Assembly: GCA_022705325.1 (NCBI GenBank)
Contig: JAKJER010000026.1
Coordinates: 19,269-83,268, forward strand
Reading direction: 5' to 3'
DNA: 64,000 nt
Source of the DNA: Planctomycetota bacterium
Lineage (GTDB): Bacteria; Planctomycetota; Phycisphaerae; SM23-33
Positions 35,795 to 44,518 of this stretch are shown here, piece after piece; the stretch's first letter is position 1; every line of letters begins with the position of its first letter. Made by a program: the position numbers and the translations under genes. The notes beneath the pieces were generated by a model. That model had not been told where the DNA came from. It made no database searches and was given only the letters and a program-made list of their open reading frames with translations.

Positions 35795-36755
35795 CGACGA
35801 ACGCGACCTCCGCGAGGTCCTCTGCGACGTGCTCAACATCGGCGGCATCCGAGTCTGCGTCGCCGCCAGCGGACGAGAGGCCATCGAACTCGCCCGACGA
35901 CAGCCCCCCGACCTCATCGTCACCGACCTGCGCCTGGGCGACTGCACCGGACTGGACGTCATCGACGACATCCGCCGCGACGCCTCCGCCACGCCCGCCG
36001 TCGTCATCACCGGGCAGCAGGACCCAGCCGTCCTGGCCGAGGCCTCCCGTCACCGCCTCCTCGAGGTCATGACCAAACCCCTCGACGTCCACCGCCTGCG
36101 CGCGTGCGTGACCCAGGAACTCCAGCGGCAGGCCCGCACCCGCCGCAGCGACCTCCGCACCCGTCGCTTCCGCCGACTGGCCCGCCAGGCCAACCAGGAA
36201 CGCCGCCATCTCCGCACGCGACTGGCCTCCACCTGCGGCGATCTCGCCCGCGCCTACGGGAAGATCTCCGCCCAGCTTGCCGCACAGCAGACCCTCATCG
36301 CCTATCAGCAGGACCTGCTCAAGGCACGCACCGACGACGACGTCTTCCGCACCCTCTTCGGACTGTTCGTGCGGCGAAGCGGGCCCGTCTTCGGCGTGGC
36401 CATGGTCTGCGACGCCAACGCCGAACTCCAGGTCGCCGGACGGTTCGGAGTGCCCCTGCCCGACGACCTGCCCTTCTGCCGGCACCTCGCCAAGCCCATC
36501 ATCGCCCAGGTCCTGGCCAACCCCACCTGCGGCACCCTCGACGCCGGCGAAGAGGCCGACCTCTTCGACCCCGCCATCCGCCGATACCTGCCCGGACTGA
36601 CCCTGCTGGCCATGCCCCTGATCCCCAGCGAGGGCGAACTCATCGGGCTGGTCATCCTCTACCGCAAGGGCGAGCAACCCTTCAGCCGGGACGACCTGGA
36701 CCTCACGCGGCTCCTGGGACCCTCCACCGCCGTCGTCATCCGCCGGAACGACTGA
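35733..36755 (+). CDS. REC-GAF response regulator
   Basis: 340 aa, GGGAGGCAGGA just upstream of the ATG, which lies inside the 3' end of the kinase gene. REC spans residues about 15-130 with D21/D22, phosphoacceptor D65 (LIVTDLRLGD), T93 and K115. A basic helical linker (residues about 130-200, rich in Arg) leads to a GAF-type domain (GVAMVCDANAELQVAGRFG ... LAMPLIPSEGELIGLVILYRKG). No DNA-binding or enzymatic output domain is seen, so it may act by protein contact or as a phosphate relay to the HTH-REC protein. Confidence 0.85.
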   Translation: MRGKTSSTIQARTNPTVLVVDDERDLREVLCDVLNIGGIRVCVAASGREAIELARRQPPDLIVTDLRLGDCTGLDVIDDIRRDASATPAVVITGQQDPAVLAEASRHRLLEVMTKPLDVHRLRACVTQELQRQARTRRSDLRTRRFRRLARQANQERRHLRTRLASTCGDLARAYGKISAQLAAQQTLIAYQQDLLKARTDDDVFRTLFGLFVRRSGPVFGVAMVCDANAELQVAGRFGVPLPDDLPFCRHLAKPIIAQVLANPTCGTLDAGEEADLFDPAIRRYLPGLTLLAMPLIPSEGELIGLVILYRKGEQPFSRDDLDLTRLLGPSTAVVIRRND

Positions 36756-36865
36756 CCCCGACCCTCGCCCCGGCCGGGCGGGAGTCCAATGTCCCGTTTT
36801 TCCGAAAAATCGGACCGCCGGCCGGCGCCCCCGGAATGAACCGCAACCCGCGGCAGGATCGCTCG

Positions 36866-36895
36866 TTGCGACGCTCCAGCTCATATCATAATAAT
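36866..36895 (+). promoter_or_regulatory. AT-rich candidate promoter
   Basis: TTGCGA (36866-36871) is followed at 15-18 nt by overlapping CATAAT/AATAAT boxes in the only AT-rich patch of the 36756-37334 gap. It would drive the small HTH gene through a long leader, unless the terminator at 36981 intervenes. Confidence 0.3.
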
Positions 36896-36980
36896 AGGAA
36901 AAATATGAAAACTATGCGCCGGGACGGGACCGTCCAGCCCCAAATGGGACATTGGCCCGGCCCCGCGCACCGCCATCCGG

Positions 36981-37007
36981 GAAAAACCGACCGTGCCGCG
37001 GTTTTTC
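36981..37007. terminator. Bidirectional hairpin terminator
   Basis: Perfect 9-bp inverted repeat GAAAAACCG/CGGTTTTTC with a 9-nt loop; the A- and T-tracts make it usable on either strand. It lies about 230 nt after the REC-GAF gene. A smaller CCGTTTTT/GAAAAATCGG hairpin is at about 36793-36812. Confidence 0.45.
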
Positions 37008-37154
37008 TTCGCGCATAAGCCTTTGCGGGAAAAAGCGTTGCCGTCCTACCTCCGCCCGGTCGGAATTTCGCTGCCACAAAACGACCCCCGAGATGTCCTT
37101 ACCAAGGGGGGGCTCTCCGCGCGACCGCGTTCAGCGTCCGTCCGCGTCGCGTTC

Positions 37155-37192
37155 GTGCCACCCTCAAGCGCAGCTTGGGGGTGCCGACACCC
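37155..37192 (+). repeat. Intergenic copy of the short palindromic repeat
   Basis: GTGCCACCCTCAAGCG followed by CAGCTTGGGGGTGCCGACACC, inverted relative to the copy within mnmG. It sits 140 bp upstream of the small HTH gene, so its hairpin may be in that transcript. Confidence 0.6.
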
Positions 37193-37334
37193 CGCCCGTT
37201 CACTCGCGTTTCCGCGAGCCTTCCTGAAGGAGGACCCTTTCTCCGGCAAGCCTCGCCCGCGGCCGCGTTCGCGCCGACTCGGCGTTTCCGTTCCGTCCAC
37301 GCATCCCTTTGCCACCCATTCAAGGAGCACCGCG

Positions 37335-37775
37335 ATGACCCGCAAGCAGTACGACGACGACGTCCTGATCGACGACCTGGTCCTCGGCCGCCTGGGCCTC
37401 TCCCAGATCGCCGCCAAGCACGGCATCAGCCGGCGCCAACTGTATCGAATCCTCATGGGCGACTCCCGCCCGGCCCTCAAGGCCCGCATCGACCTCGCCT
37501 GCCACATGGCCGACCTGGAACTCCGCCGCTTCGCCGCCGGCCTGTTGCCCGACCTGCTCAGGCTCCATCTCCGCGAGGCCACCGAGGGCAGCGGCCCCGA
37601 GGCCCGCCGCTGCCGCGAGTTCCTGATGAAACTCGCCGTCGGCGGCCCGCTCCAGCCGCCCATCGTCAGCGACCCCCTCCCGGAAGACCACCACAAGCTC
37701 TCGCTCCGCACACACCTCCAGCAGGTCCGCCGCCGCTTGAGGATGCTGCCCAAGGACTCTCCCGACGACGAATGA
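37335..37775 (+). CDS. Small helix-turn-helix protein of unknown role
   Basis: 146 aa, start fixed by AAGGAG 7 nt upstream; a longer open frame back to 36993 is rejected for lack of an SD and because it crosses a repeat. Residues about 10-42 (LIDDLVLGRLGLSQIAAKHG, then ISRRQLYRIL) form a Trp-repressor or resolvase-like HTH. Residues about 48-102 are helical and Arg-rich. The layout resembles terminase small subunits or chromosomal HTH proteins; no phage genes are nearby. It opens the repeat-rich accessory region. Confidence 0.6.
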   Translation: MTRKQYDDDVLIDDLVLGRLGLSQIAAKHGISRRQLYRILMGDSRPALKARIDLACHMADLELRRFAAGLLPDLLRLHLREATEGSGPEARRCREFLMKLAVGGPLQPPIVSDPLPEDHHKLSLRTHLQQVRRRLRMLPKDSPDDE

Positions 37776-37830
37776 AACCGCGCCCGCCCAGCCGCCGCGC
37801 GGCACGGGGGGGCGGCCCTGGCAAGCTGTG

Positions 37831-38058
37831 CGGTTGGTGGCACCCCTTGGGGGCGGCGAGTTCAGGCCCGAAGGGCCGGCAGCAATTAGCCGGGGGCGCA
37901 AGCCCCCGGAAGGCGGAGAAGGAACAAAGAGAGACCCGAAGGGTCGAAAGCAAGTAGCCGGCTGCGCAAGCTCCCGGCACGCTGTGTGAACTAGCCCCCT
38001 GGGGGCGCCTAGGAAAGCCCAGGGCGGGGCCGCGGGCCGAGCCCTGGGAAGCGATGGC
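37831..38058. repeat. Modular hairpin-repeat block
   Basis: The first ~121 bp (37831-37952) recur at 44363-44483. They contain CCCCTTGGGG, GGCCCGAAGGGCC and CCGGGGGC-GCAA-GCCCCCGG hairpins. The next ~105 bp are a diverged copy of the start of the 426-bp repeats. The rest of the 37776-38246 gap holds no gene. Confidence 0.7.
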
Positions 38059-38246
38059 TCTTGTCAAACCGGCTGCCGCAGGATACGCTGCCGCCAAGGT
38101 CGAAACCGGTCAGGCCACGCGCAGGACCAGCCCTGCCGCGGGCAGGGCAGGCGGCCGACCGACTCCTTGGCCGCTTCCCAGGCAAGAGAGTCTATTCGCC
38201 GTCCGGCCAAGCGGTGCGTGGAACCGGAGTATCCTTGAGCTGCCCC

Positions 38247-38576
38247 ATGATCGATCCGTCGCAAATCAGGCGTTGCCGCCGTCGGCTCGGTGAGGTGGAA
38301 ACGGAGATGTCCCGCCGCGGCGTCGAGCGGGACTCGAAGGCGTGGCACGCCTTGGTGGCCGAGCGCGACAGGCTGAAGTCCATTTGCGATCTGGCGGACC
38401 AGATTGACGAGTACAGGAGCAGGTCCCGCCGCAGCAAGGACAGTCTCGCGGACGCGTCGGACATTGAGGATCTTGTCCAGTACTGGACTACTGAAATCAC
38501 CGATCTCGACGGCTGGATGATTCCAACTCTGGAACGCCGGCTACTGTCCAAGTTGCCGCCGCCGGAAAACACGTGA
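38247..38576 (+). CDS. Stand-alone PCRF-domain protein (release-factor N-terminal domain)
   Basis: 109 aa from MIDPSQIRR; upstream in-frame starts lie in repeat sequence. The chain resembles only the N-terminal helical PCRF domain of class I release factors: residues about 35-109 (WHALVAERDRLKSICDLADQ ... LERRLLSKLPPPEN) parallel the part of RF1 that ends LLLPKDPND. The codon-recognition and GGQ domains are absent, so it cannot itself terminate translation. It could be a ribosome-binding regulator or rescue accessory, or a degenerate fragment; the clean frame argues for a real gene. SD is weak. Confidence 0.6.
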   Translation: MIDPSQIRRCRRRLGEVETEMSRRGVERDSKAWHALVAERDRLKSICDLADQIDEYRSRSRRSKDSLADASDIEDLVQYWTTEITDLDGWMIPTLERRLLSKLPPPENT

Positions 38577-38691
38577 TCCTTTTGTCCACGTGCTCATGTT
38601 GATCTTGGACATCGCTGAGTCTTCGGCTGATGGCCGCCCTGGCAACGATAGACGCGCGGTGGCGCCCTCAAACCGAAGGTCTGGGGCCGGC

Positions 38692-39117
38692 GCGCGTTCA
38701 GGCCCGAAGGGCCGGAAGCGATTAGCCGGCTGCGCAAGCCTGCGGAACGCTGTGTGAATTAGCCCCCTGGGGGCGCCTTGGAAAGGCCGGGGCGAGGCCT
38801 CGCGCCGAACCCTGGGAACCGATGGCCAGGAACCCCCAGCCCCAACGGGGCGCCTTGGACTTGTGCGTGCCGCTCGGCGGAGAATCCAAGAGGCCCCTCC
38901 GGGGCTCCGCGCAACGTGGGCGCAATCCGCAATAGAACACCCCGGCCGCACCGTTTTGCACCCCTAAACGCACCTCAATACCCTCTCGCAACCCCCTCCT
39001 GCCGACGCCAAAATCACTCCCCAATTATCCGGACAATAGAACCAAAGCCGCTTTTCGGCGTGCCGGCGGGGCTTTGCTCTGCACGCGTTCCTGCCCTCTT
39101 TCGGAATCTGCTTCTTG
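38692..39117 (+). repeat. Left 426-bp direct repeat flanking the RM-HEPN cassette
   Basis: It aligns without gaps to 43865-44290; by hand I count about 28 mismatches (about 93% identity). It holds GGCCCGAAGGGCC, CCCCCTGGGGGCG and CCCCAACGGGG hairpins. Neither copy encodes a plausible protein. The two copies flank 39118-43864, which contains exactly the two defence genes plus one 310-bp repeat. Confidence 0.85.
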
Positions 39118-39147
39118 ATAATCTCCCCCGTTTCGCGGTAGGCTGAC

Positions 39148-39163
39148 GCCCGTTCAAACGGGC
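39148..39163 (+). promoter_or_regulatory. Hairpin abutting the RM gene ribosome-binding site
   Basis: Perfect 7-bp GCCCGTT/AACGGGC with a 2-nt loop, one base before GGGAG of the SD. It could be an operator or a translational control element for the RM enzyme; both are inference. Confidence 0.35.
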
Positions 39164-39175
39164 CGGGAGCCTTGC

Positions 39176-42097
39176 GTGAGCGACTTGCGTAAAGAGAAGA
39201 TCGCCCAGTTCACCGCCTGGGCGGCCGAGCACATCAGCGGGGACGAAAAGGGCGAGGCCCAGATCTTCCTCGACCGCCTGTTCCAGGCCTTCGGCCAGCG
39301 CGGCCTCCGCGAGGCCGGCGCCACGCTCGAAATGCGCGTCAAGAAGGCCGACGCCGGCGGCACCGCCTTCGCCGACCTCGTCTGGAAGCCCATCGTCCTC
39401 ATCGAAATGAAGCGCCGCGGCAGCGACCTCCGCCGCCACTACCGCCAGGCCTTCGATTACTGGACCCGCCTTGTCCCGGGCCGCCCGCGATACGTCGTCC
39501 TCTGCAACTTCGACGAGTTCTGGGTCTTCGATTTCGAGAACCAGATGGACGAGCCGGTCGACCGCGTCGACCTGGCCGAGCTGAGCGACCGCTACGGGCC
39601 CCTGGCCTTCCTGTTCCCCACGCAGGAACGCCCAGTCTTCGGAAACGACCACGTCGCCGTCACCCGCGAGGCGGCCGACTACCTGGCCGTCTGCTTCAAC
39701 AAGCTCATCGCCCGCAACGTCGACCGCGAGCTCGCCCAGCGGTTCATCCTCCAGACGCTCGTCGCACTCTTCTCCGAAGATATCGGCCTGCTCGAACGCT
39801 ACACCCTCTCCCGCCTGCTGGACGACTGCCACTCCCCCCGCGACAGCTTCGACCTGCTCGGCGGGCTGTTCGTCGAGATGAACACGCCCGGCCGTACCGC
39901 CGGCGGGCGCTTCACGGGCGTGGACTACTTCAACGGCGGCATCTTCGCCACCCCTGCCCGCGTCGAGCTCTACGACGACGAGCTCGCCCAGCTTCGCGCC
40001 GCCTGCCGGGCCGACTGGTCCCGCGTCCGCCCGGAAATCTTCGGCACGATCTTCGAGCATTCGATGGGCAAGAAAGAGCGGGCCGCCTACGGCGCCCACT
40101 TCACCAGCCCCGTCGACATCATGAAGATCGTCCGCCCGACCATCGTCGCCCCGTGGTCCGAGCGCATCGAGTCCGCCCGCACGCTGAAGGAGCTCCGCGA
40201 CCTGTTGCTGCGGATGCAGCACTACACCGTCCTCGACCCGGCCTGCGGGTCGGGCAACTTCCTCTACATCGCCTACCGCGAGCTCAAAAGCCTCGAAGCC
40301 CGCATCCTGGAGCGCATCGCCGCCCTTTCGGAGCGCGTCGATCCCGCCCAGCGCGTCCTGAGCTTCGTCACCGCGCGACAGTTCTTCGGGCTGGATATCA
40401 GCCCCTTCGCCGTCGAGTTGGCCAAGGTGACCATGATGATCGCCCGAAAGCTCGCCATCGACGAGTTGCACATCCACGAGCCCGCCCTCCCCCTGGACAA
40501 CCTAGACGCCAACTTCCGCGCCGCCGACGCGCTGATCACCCCCGAAGGCCAGGTCGCCCCCTGGCCCAAGGCCGACGTGATCATCGGCAATCCCCCGTTC
40601 CTGGGCGCCAAACGACTCAAGCCCGAGCGCGGGCCCGACTACGTCAACGCCGTCCGCAAGCTCTACCCCGACGTCCCCGGCATGGCCGACTACTGCGTCC
40701 ACTGGATCCGCCGCGCGCACGACCACCTTCCGCCCTGCACCGCCGCCGACCCCTTCGCCGGGCGGGCCGGGCTCGTCGGCACCCAGAACATCCGAAACAA
40801 CCAGTCCCGCGTGGGCGGACTGGACCACGTCGTCAAGACCGGGGCCATCGTCGAAGCCGTCGACAACCAGCCCTGGTCCGGCGAGGCCAACGTCCACGTC
40901 TCCATCGTCAACTGGGCCAAGACCCAGGACCCCAGCCTCCTGCCCGCCAGGCGCCGCCTCTGGTCCAAGGCCGACCCCGCCCCCGGCACGCCCAAAAAGC
41001 CCCGCAAACGCGGCAGCGGCCCGGCCAGCAAGGAGTTCGAACTCCACTACCGCGACTGCGAATTCATCAACTCCGCACTGTCCGACCAGACCGACGTGAG
41101 CGGGGCACAGAGGTTGCGATGCAACACGGAACCCCAAATGGTATTTCAGGGGCAAGTTCCGGGGCACGACGCATTTGTTCTGGCACCTGCTGATGCTAAA
41201 TCACTTATTCGTTTGGATGAGCGGAACAGCGGAGTCATTCACCCCTTTATGGTGGGGCGGGATCTCGTATCAGGAAATGGGAAGCCGACACGGTTTGTGA
41301 TTGACTTTCAGGGTATGGATCTTCTGCACGCAAGCGGGTATACACGTCCGTTCAAGATCATTGAGCGGATCGTACTACCCGACAGAGAGAAGAAGGCAAG
41401 AGAAGGAGCGACAGAAGACGGGACACTCCGCCCTCACCACCAGTTGTTCTTGCGATACTGGTGGAGGCATTCGTACGATCGCCCCGAGATGTTCCGGGCC
41501 ATAAAAGGAACCCCCCGATACATAGTCTGCTCCCGTGTGACAAAGCGCCCTGTCTTTGCCTTTGTTGATAGTTGCATTCATCCTGATAACGCGCTGATGG
41601 TCTTTCCATTTCCCGACGACTATAGTTTCGGGATTCTCCAATCGAGCCTGCACTGGCTGTGGTTCGTGACGAAGTGCTCCAAGCTGAAATCCGATTTCCG
41701 CTACACGCCGGATACCGTCTTCGATACCTTCCCCTGGCCGCAGGCGCCGACGCCCGCCCAGGTGGACGCCGTCGCCGCCGCCGGACGCGAAATCCGCCGC
41801 ATCCGCGACGCCGCCCTCGCCCACACCCGCGGCGGCCTCCGGGCCTTGTATCGCACCCTGGAATTGCCCGGCCGCAACGAGCTCAAGGACGCCCACGCCG
41901 CCCTGGACGCCGCCGCGCTGGCCGCCTACGGCTTCGACCCCGCCGCCGACCTCCTGGCCCAACTCTTGGCCCTCAACCTCTCCGTCGCCGCCACCCTGGA
42001 CGCCGGCGAGCCCGCCACCGCCCCCGGAATCCCGCCAACCTACCCGAACCCCCAAGCCCTGGTGAGCGGGGATTGCATCTCGTCAACCACGGGGTGA
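39176..42097 (+). CDS. MmeI-like type IIL restriction-modification enzyme (endonuclease and N6-adenine methyltransferase)
   Basis: 973 aa, GTG start after GGGAG. One chain carries both activities. The N-terminal PD-(D/E)xK nuclease has D67, E77 and K79 in FADLVWKPIVLIEMKRR, spaced as in MmeI (D-x9-ExK). A helical spacer follows, then a gamma-class adenine methyltransferase with motif I DPACGSGNF (from D354) and motif IV NPPF (N472). The target-recognition domain is residues about 640-840, then a C-terminal helical domain. Such enzymes bind one site, cut on one side at a fixed distance and protect host DNA by methylating one strand. GC content drops visibly between about 41090 and 41695, over the TRD, while both flanks are very GC-rich, suggesting specificity exchange. 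The downstream HEPN gene starts 3 nt after the stop. Confidence 0.9.
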   Translation: MSDLRKEKIAQFTAWAAEHISGDEKGEAQIFLDRLFQAFGQRGLREAGATLEMRVKKADAGGTAFADLVWKPIVLIEMKRRGSDLRRHYRQAFDYWTRLVPGRPRYVVLCNFDEFWVFDFENQMDEPVDRVDLAELSDRYGPLAFLFPTQERPVFGNDHVAVTREAADYLAVCFNKLIARNVDRELAQRFILQTLVALFSEDIGLLERYTLSRLLDDCHSPRDSFDLLGGLFVEMNTPGRTAGGRFTGVDYFNGGIFATPARVELYDDELAQLRAACRADWSRVRPEIFGTIFEHSMGKKERAAYGAHFTSPVDIMKIVRPTIVAPWSERIESARTLKELRDLLLRMQHYTVLDPACGSGNFLYIAYRELKSLEARILERIAALSERVDPAQRVLSFVTARQFFGLDISPFAVELAKVTMMIARKLAIDELHIHEPALPLDNLDANFRAADALITPEGQVAPWPKADVIIGNPPFLGAKRLKPERGPDYVNAVRKLYPDVPGMADYCVHWIRRAHDHLPPCTAADPFAGRAGLVGTQNIRNNQSRVGGLDHVVKTGAIVEAVDNQPWSGEANVHVSIVNWAKTQDPSLLPARRRLWSKADPAPGTPKKPRKRGSGPASKEFELHYRDCEFINSALSDQTDVSGAQRLRCNTEPQMVFQGQVPGHDAFVLAPADAKSLIRLDERNSGVIHPFMVGRDLVSGNGKPTRFVIDFQGMDLLHASGYTRPFKIIERIVLPDREKKAREGATEDGTLRPHHQLFLRYWWRHSYDRPEMFRAIKGTPRYIVCSRVTKRPVFAFVDSCIHPDNALMVFPFPDDYSFGILQSSLHWLWFVTKCSKLKSDFRYTPDTVFDTFPWPQAPTPAQVDAVAAAGREIRRIRDAALAHTRGGLRALYRTLELPGRNELKDAHAALDAAALAAYGFDPAADLLAQLLALNLSVAATLDAGEPATAPGIPPTYPNPQALVSGDCISSTTG

Positions 42098-42100
42098 AGC

Positions 42101-43453
42101 ATGATCCTTAGCTTCAATGATGATAGATCGGCAATCTTGCAGCGACGCTTTGAACTCGACTGTGTCGAGATGTCGCTGGAGAGGCAGGGCAGAAACACGG
42201 ATCACTGCAAAGGAGCAGGATTTTTAAGACTTGGCGAGGATGGGCACCTGCGTTTTCGGCTCTATCCCCATAACCAGCATGAAGCGCCAAGGCCCGCTCG
42301 CAACTTTTGTGCGGGAAAGATCATATCGACGGAAGAACTCTATACACTTAATGGCAGGGATATGAAGGGACGCTTGTGGGTGGCCCGAAATGTTTATCCA
42401 GAATACAATCGGTCACCATCCGGCTCGTTAGTGTTTGGCGATCTCTCCTTAATACAGTATAGTGAGAGACATTCCTATAAACACGCCAGTACTGTGGTCA
42501 ATCTGTACGCTGCTCATCCGTTTGATTTTCCGAACAACGTTGGAACTGATACAATAGTCCGTCGCAAAGGAGAAGACATCTGTCATCGCAGCACGTTGGA
42601 TGTTGCTGAAATCCATTCCGGGCGTCAGCAGATAAGAATCGAGTCCGTCGAGCCTGAGGGAACCGTTGTCACAGTGCAGGACCCAGACGATTCCTCCGCG
42701 ATCTGGTTGAGAGACAGGTTGACAGAGGCCTTGAACTTTGTTCGCGGCACAATCACGTCCTGGATTGTGATGGAGATGCAAGAAGATGACTGCGACACAG
42801 TGTATGTTCGTGGCGGCACCGGGAAAAAGGCAGCCACGCCCGAAGCAAGTCCCCCAGTGAATACTCACCTCTATGGATATCGCCAAGACGTGTATGACCT
42901 ACTGTCAGCGTACTTTCAGTATGTATTGGGTCATCGTACCACAGGGTATCACCCGCTTTCGAATATACTATATTCAATGATCGACGCGAATAGTCTAGCA
43001 ATGGAATCTCGCGTGTTACCGCTATGCGTTGCCGTAGAAGGTATGGCTGGGCTGTTTCCGGGGTACACTGATGCCAGTGCCAGCAATGCAGAAAGGGAAC
43101 GCATAGCCGTCGCCATAGAGCAGAGTCTCGCATCACAAGGCATGAAGGAGAGAGCAAAGGGTGCAATACAAAATATTAGTCAGCCACGGGCCGTGGACTT
43201 GCTAATGGCCCTTGTGAAGAAAGGTGTGATTCGGGAGGAATTGGTCAGGCGATGGAAGAGACTTCGTAATCGCACAGTCCATGCTAACATGGTAGCAGAC
43301 ATGCCGCTTCAGCAGCTATTGAACGAAATGGATGCCGTCCGTACACTCATACACGAGCTCGTATTCCTTCTCATTGGTTATAAGGGGAGATATACAGACT
43401 ACTCTGTCGAAGGGTGGCCCGACAGGCAAGCCGCTGCATTCAATGAAGAGTGA
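42101..43453 (+). CDS. HEPN-domain protein, ApeA-like putative anti-phage RNase
   Basis: 450 aa. The ATG is 3 nt after the RM stop, with only a weak GGGGTG SD, so translational coupling is likely. Residues about 1-235 are beta-rich, without recognised motifs, like the N-terminal domain of ApeA proteins. Residues about 260-430 are helical and contain R389-NRTV-H394, the R-x4-H signature of HEPN ribonucleases, preceded by LPLCVAVEGM and WKRLRN. HEPN proteins of this shape cut RNA in abortive defence. The whole gene is visibly AT-richer than the neighbouring genes, with different codon use (many ATA, TTA, AGA), pointing to recent acquisition. Assignment to ApeA proper is tentative; HEPN itself is better supported. 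Confidence 0.72.
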   Translation: MILSFNDDRSAILQRRFELDCVEMSLERQGRNTDHCKGAGFLRLGEDGHLRFRLYPHNQHEAPRPARNFCAGKIISTEELYTLNGRDMKGRLWVARNVYPEYNRSPSGSLVFGDLSLIQYSERHSYKHASTVVNLYAAHPFDFPNNVGTDTIVRRKGEDICHRSTLDVAEIHSGRQQIRIESVEPEGTVVTVQDPDDSSAIWLRDRLTEALNFVRGTITSWIVMEMQEDDCDTVYVRGGTGKKAATPEASPPVNTHLYGYRQDVYDLLSAYFQYVLGHRTTGYHPLSNILYSMIDANSLAMESRVLPLCVAVEGMAGLFPGYTDASASNAERERIAVAIEQSLASQGMKERAKGAIQNISQPRAVDLLMALVKKGVIREELVRRWKRLRNRTVHANMVADMPLQQLLNEMDAVRTLIHELVFLLIGYKGRYTDYSVEGWPDRQAAAFNEE

Positions 43454-43550
43454 TTCGACGGAGGGATGGCTTGCAGCATCGTTGTGCCGGCAGGTGGCTA
43501 CCCCAAGAACGATAGATGCGCGGTGGCACGCCTTGGGGGTGGCGAGTTCA

Positions 43551-43860
43551 GGCCCGAAGGGCCGTCGGACGGTAGCCGGGGGTGAAGCGAATCGGCCCGC
43601 AAGGGCCGATGAGCGAAACCCCCGGTGGGCGGCCGCGCGGAGTCCAACCCCAACGGGGTGTCGGAGAATGTCCGCCTGCGCGCCCCTGAACGCGGTACGA
43701 CAGGCGTCCCGCCTGTCCGCGCTTCCCCGCGGGCTTTTCCGACGCCCCTTCAGGGCTTGTTGATGGAGCCGCCTGTACCGGGGGCTCGGCCTGAAGGCCT
43801 CACCCCCGGCTACCCTCCTGCGGCCCTTCGGCCCTGGACACCGAACGGCGGAAGACAGCG
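43551..43860 (+). repeat. 310-bp direct repeat, copy 1
   Basis: Begins GGCCCGAAGGGCCGTCGGAC and ends GAAGACAGCG. It contains an ACAGGCG/CGCCTGT hairpin, CCCCAACGGGG and GGGGGT/ACCCCC palindromes. Copies 2 and 3 follow at 44519 and 44842 in the same orientation. The short gap 43454-43550 repeats ACGATAGAYGCGCGGTGGC, also seen at 38645. Confidence 0.85.
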
Positions 43861-43864
43861 TCCG

Positions 43865-44290
43865 GCGCGTTCAGGTCCGAAGTGCCGGAAGTGATTAGCC
43901 GGCTGCGCAAGCCTCCGGAACGCTGGGTGGATTAGCCCCTTGGGGGCGCCTTGGAAAGGTCGGGGCGAGGCCTCGCGCCGAACCCTGGGAAGCGATGGCC
44001 AGGAACCCCCAGCCCCAACGGGGCGCCTTGGACTTGGGCGTGACGCTCGGCGGAGAATCCAAGACGCCCCTCCGGGGCTCCGCGTAACCCGGCCGCAATC
44101 CGCAATAAAACACCCCGGCCGCACCGTTTTGCACCCCCAAATGCACGTCAAAACCCTCTCGCAACCCCCTCCGGCCGACGCCAGAATCACCCCCCAATTA
44201 TCCGGACAATAGAACCAAAGCCGCTTCTCGGCGTGCCGGCGGGGCTTTGCTCTGCACGTGCTCCTGCGCTCTTTCGGAATCTGCTTCTTG
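43865..44290 (+). repeat. Right 426-bp direct repeat flanking the RM-HEPN cassette
   Basis: Same length and orientation as 38692-39117. It begins 4 bp after repeat copy 1 of the 310-bp family and ends at CTGCTTCTTG, the same word that ends the left copy. Confidence 0.85.
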
Positions 44291-44362
44291 TCCTTCGTGA
44301 AGCTCGTCCAGCCGGGCTGACCGCGCCCGGCGCGGGCGCGTCGTCTCCCCAAGCAAGCAGAG

Positions 44363-44483
44363 CGGTTGGCGGCACCCGTTGGGGGCGGCGAGTTCAGGCC
44401 CGAAGGGCCGCAAGCGACTAGCCGGGGGCGTAAGCCCCCGGAAGGCGGAAGCAAAAGGACGAGACCCGAAGGGTCGAAAGCAA
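44363..44483 (+). repeat. 121-bp hairpin-repeat module
   Basis: Second copy of the module at 37831-37952, with CCGGGGGC-GTAA-GCCCCCGG and ACCCGAAGGGT hairpins. A partial third copy is at about 45411-45486. Confidence 0.7.
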
Positions 44484-44518
44484 TGGGCCGGTGGCACCCC
44501 TTGGGGGTGTCGATGTCA

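Noticed and set aside
38692..44290. IS element or composite transposon around the RM genes
   Set aside because: The flanking repeats encode no transposase, have no terminal inverted repeats, and no target duplication was seen.
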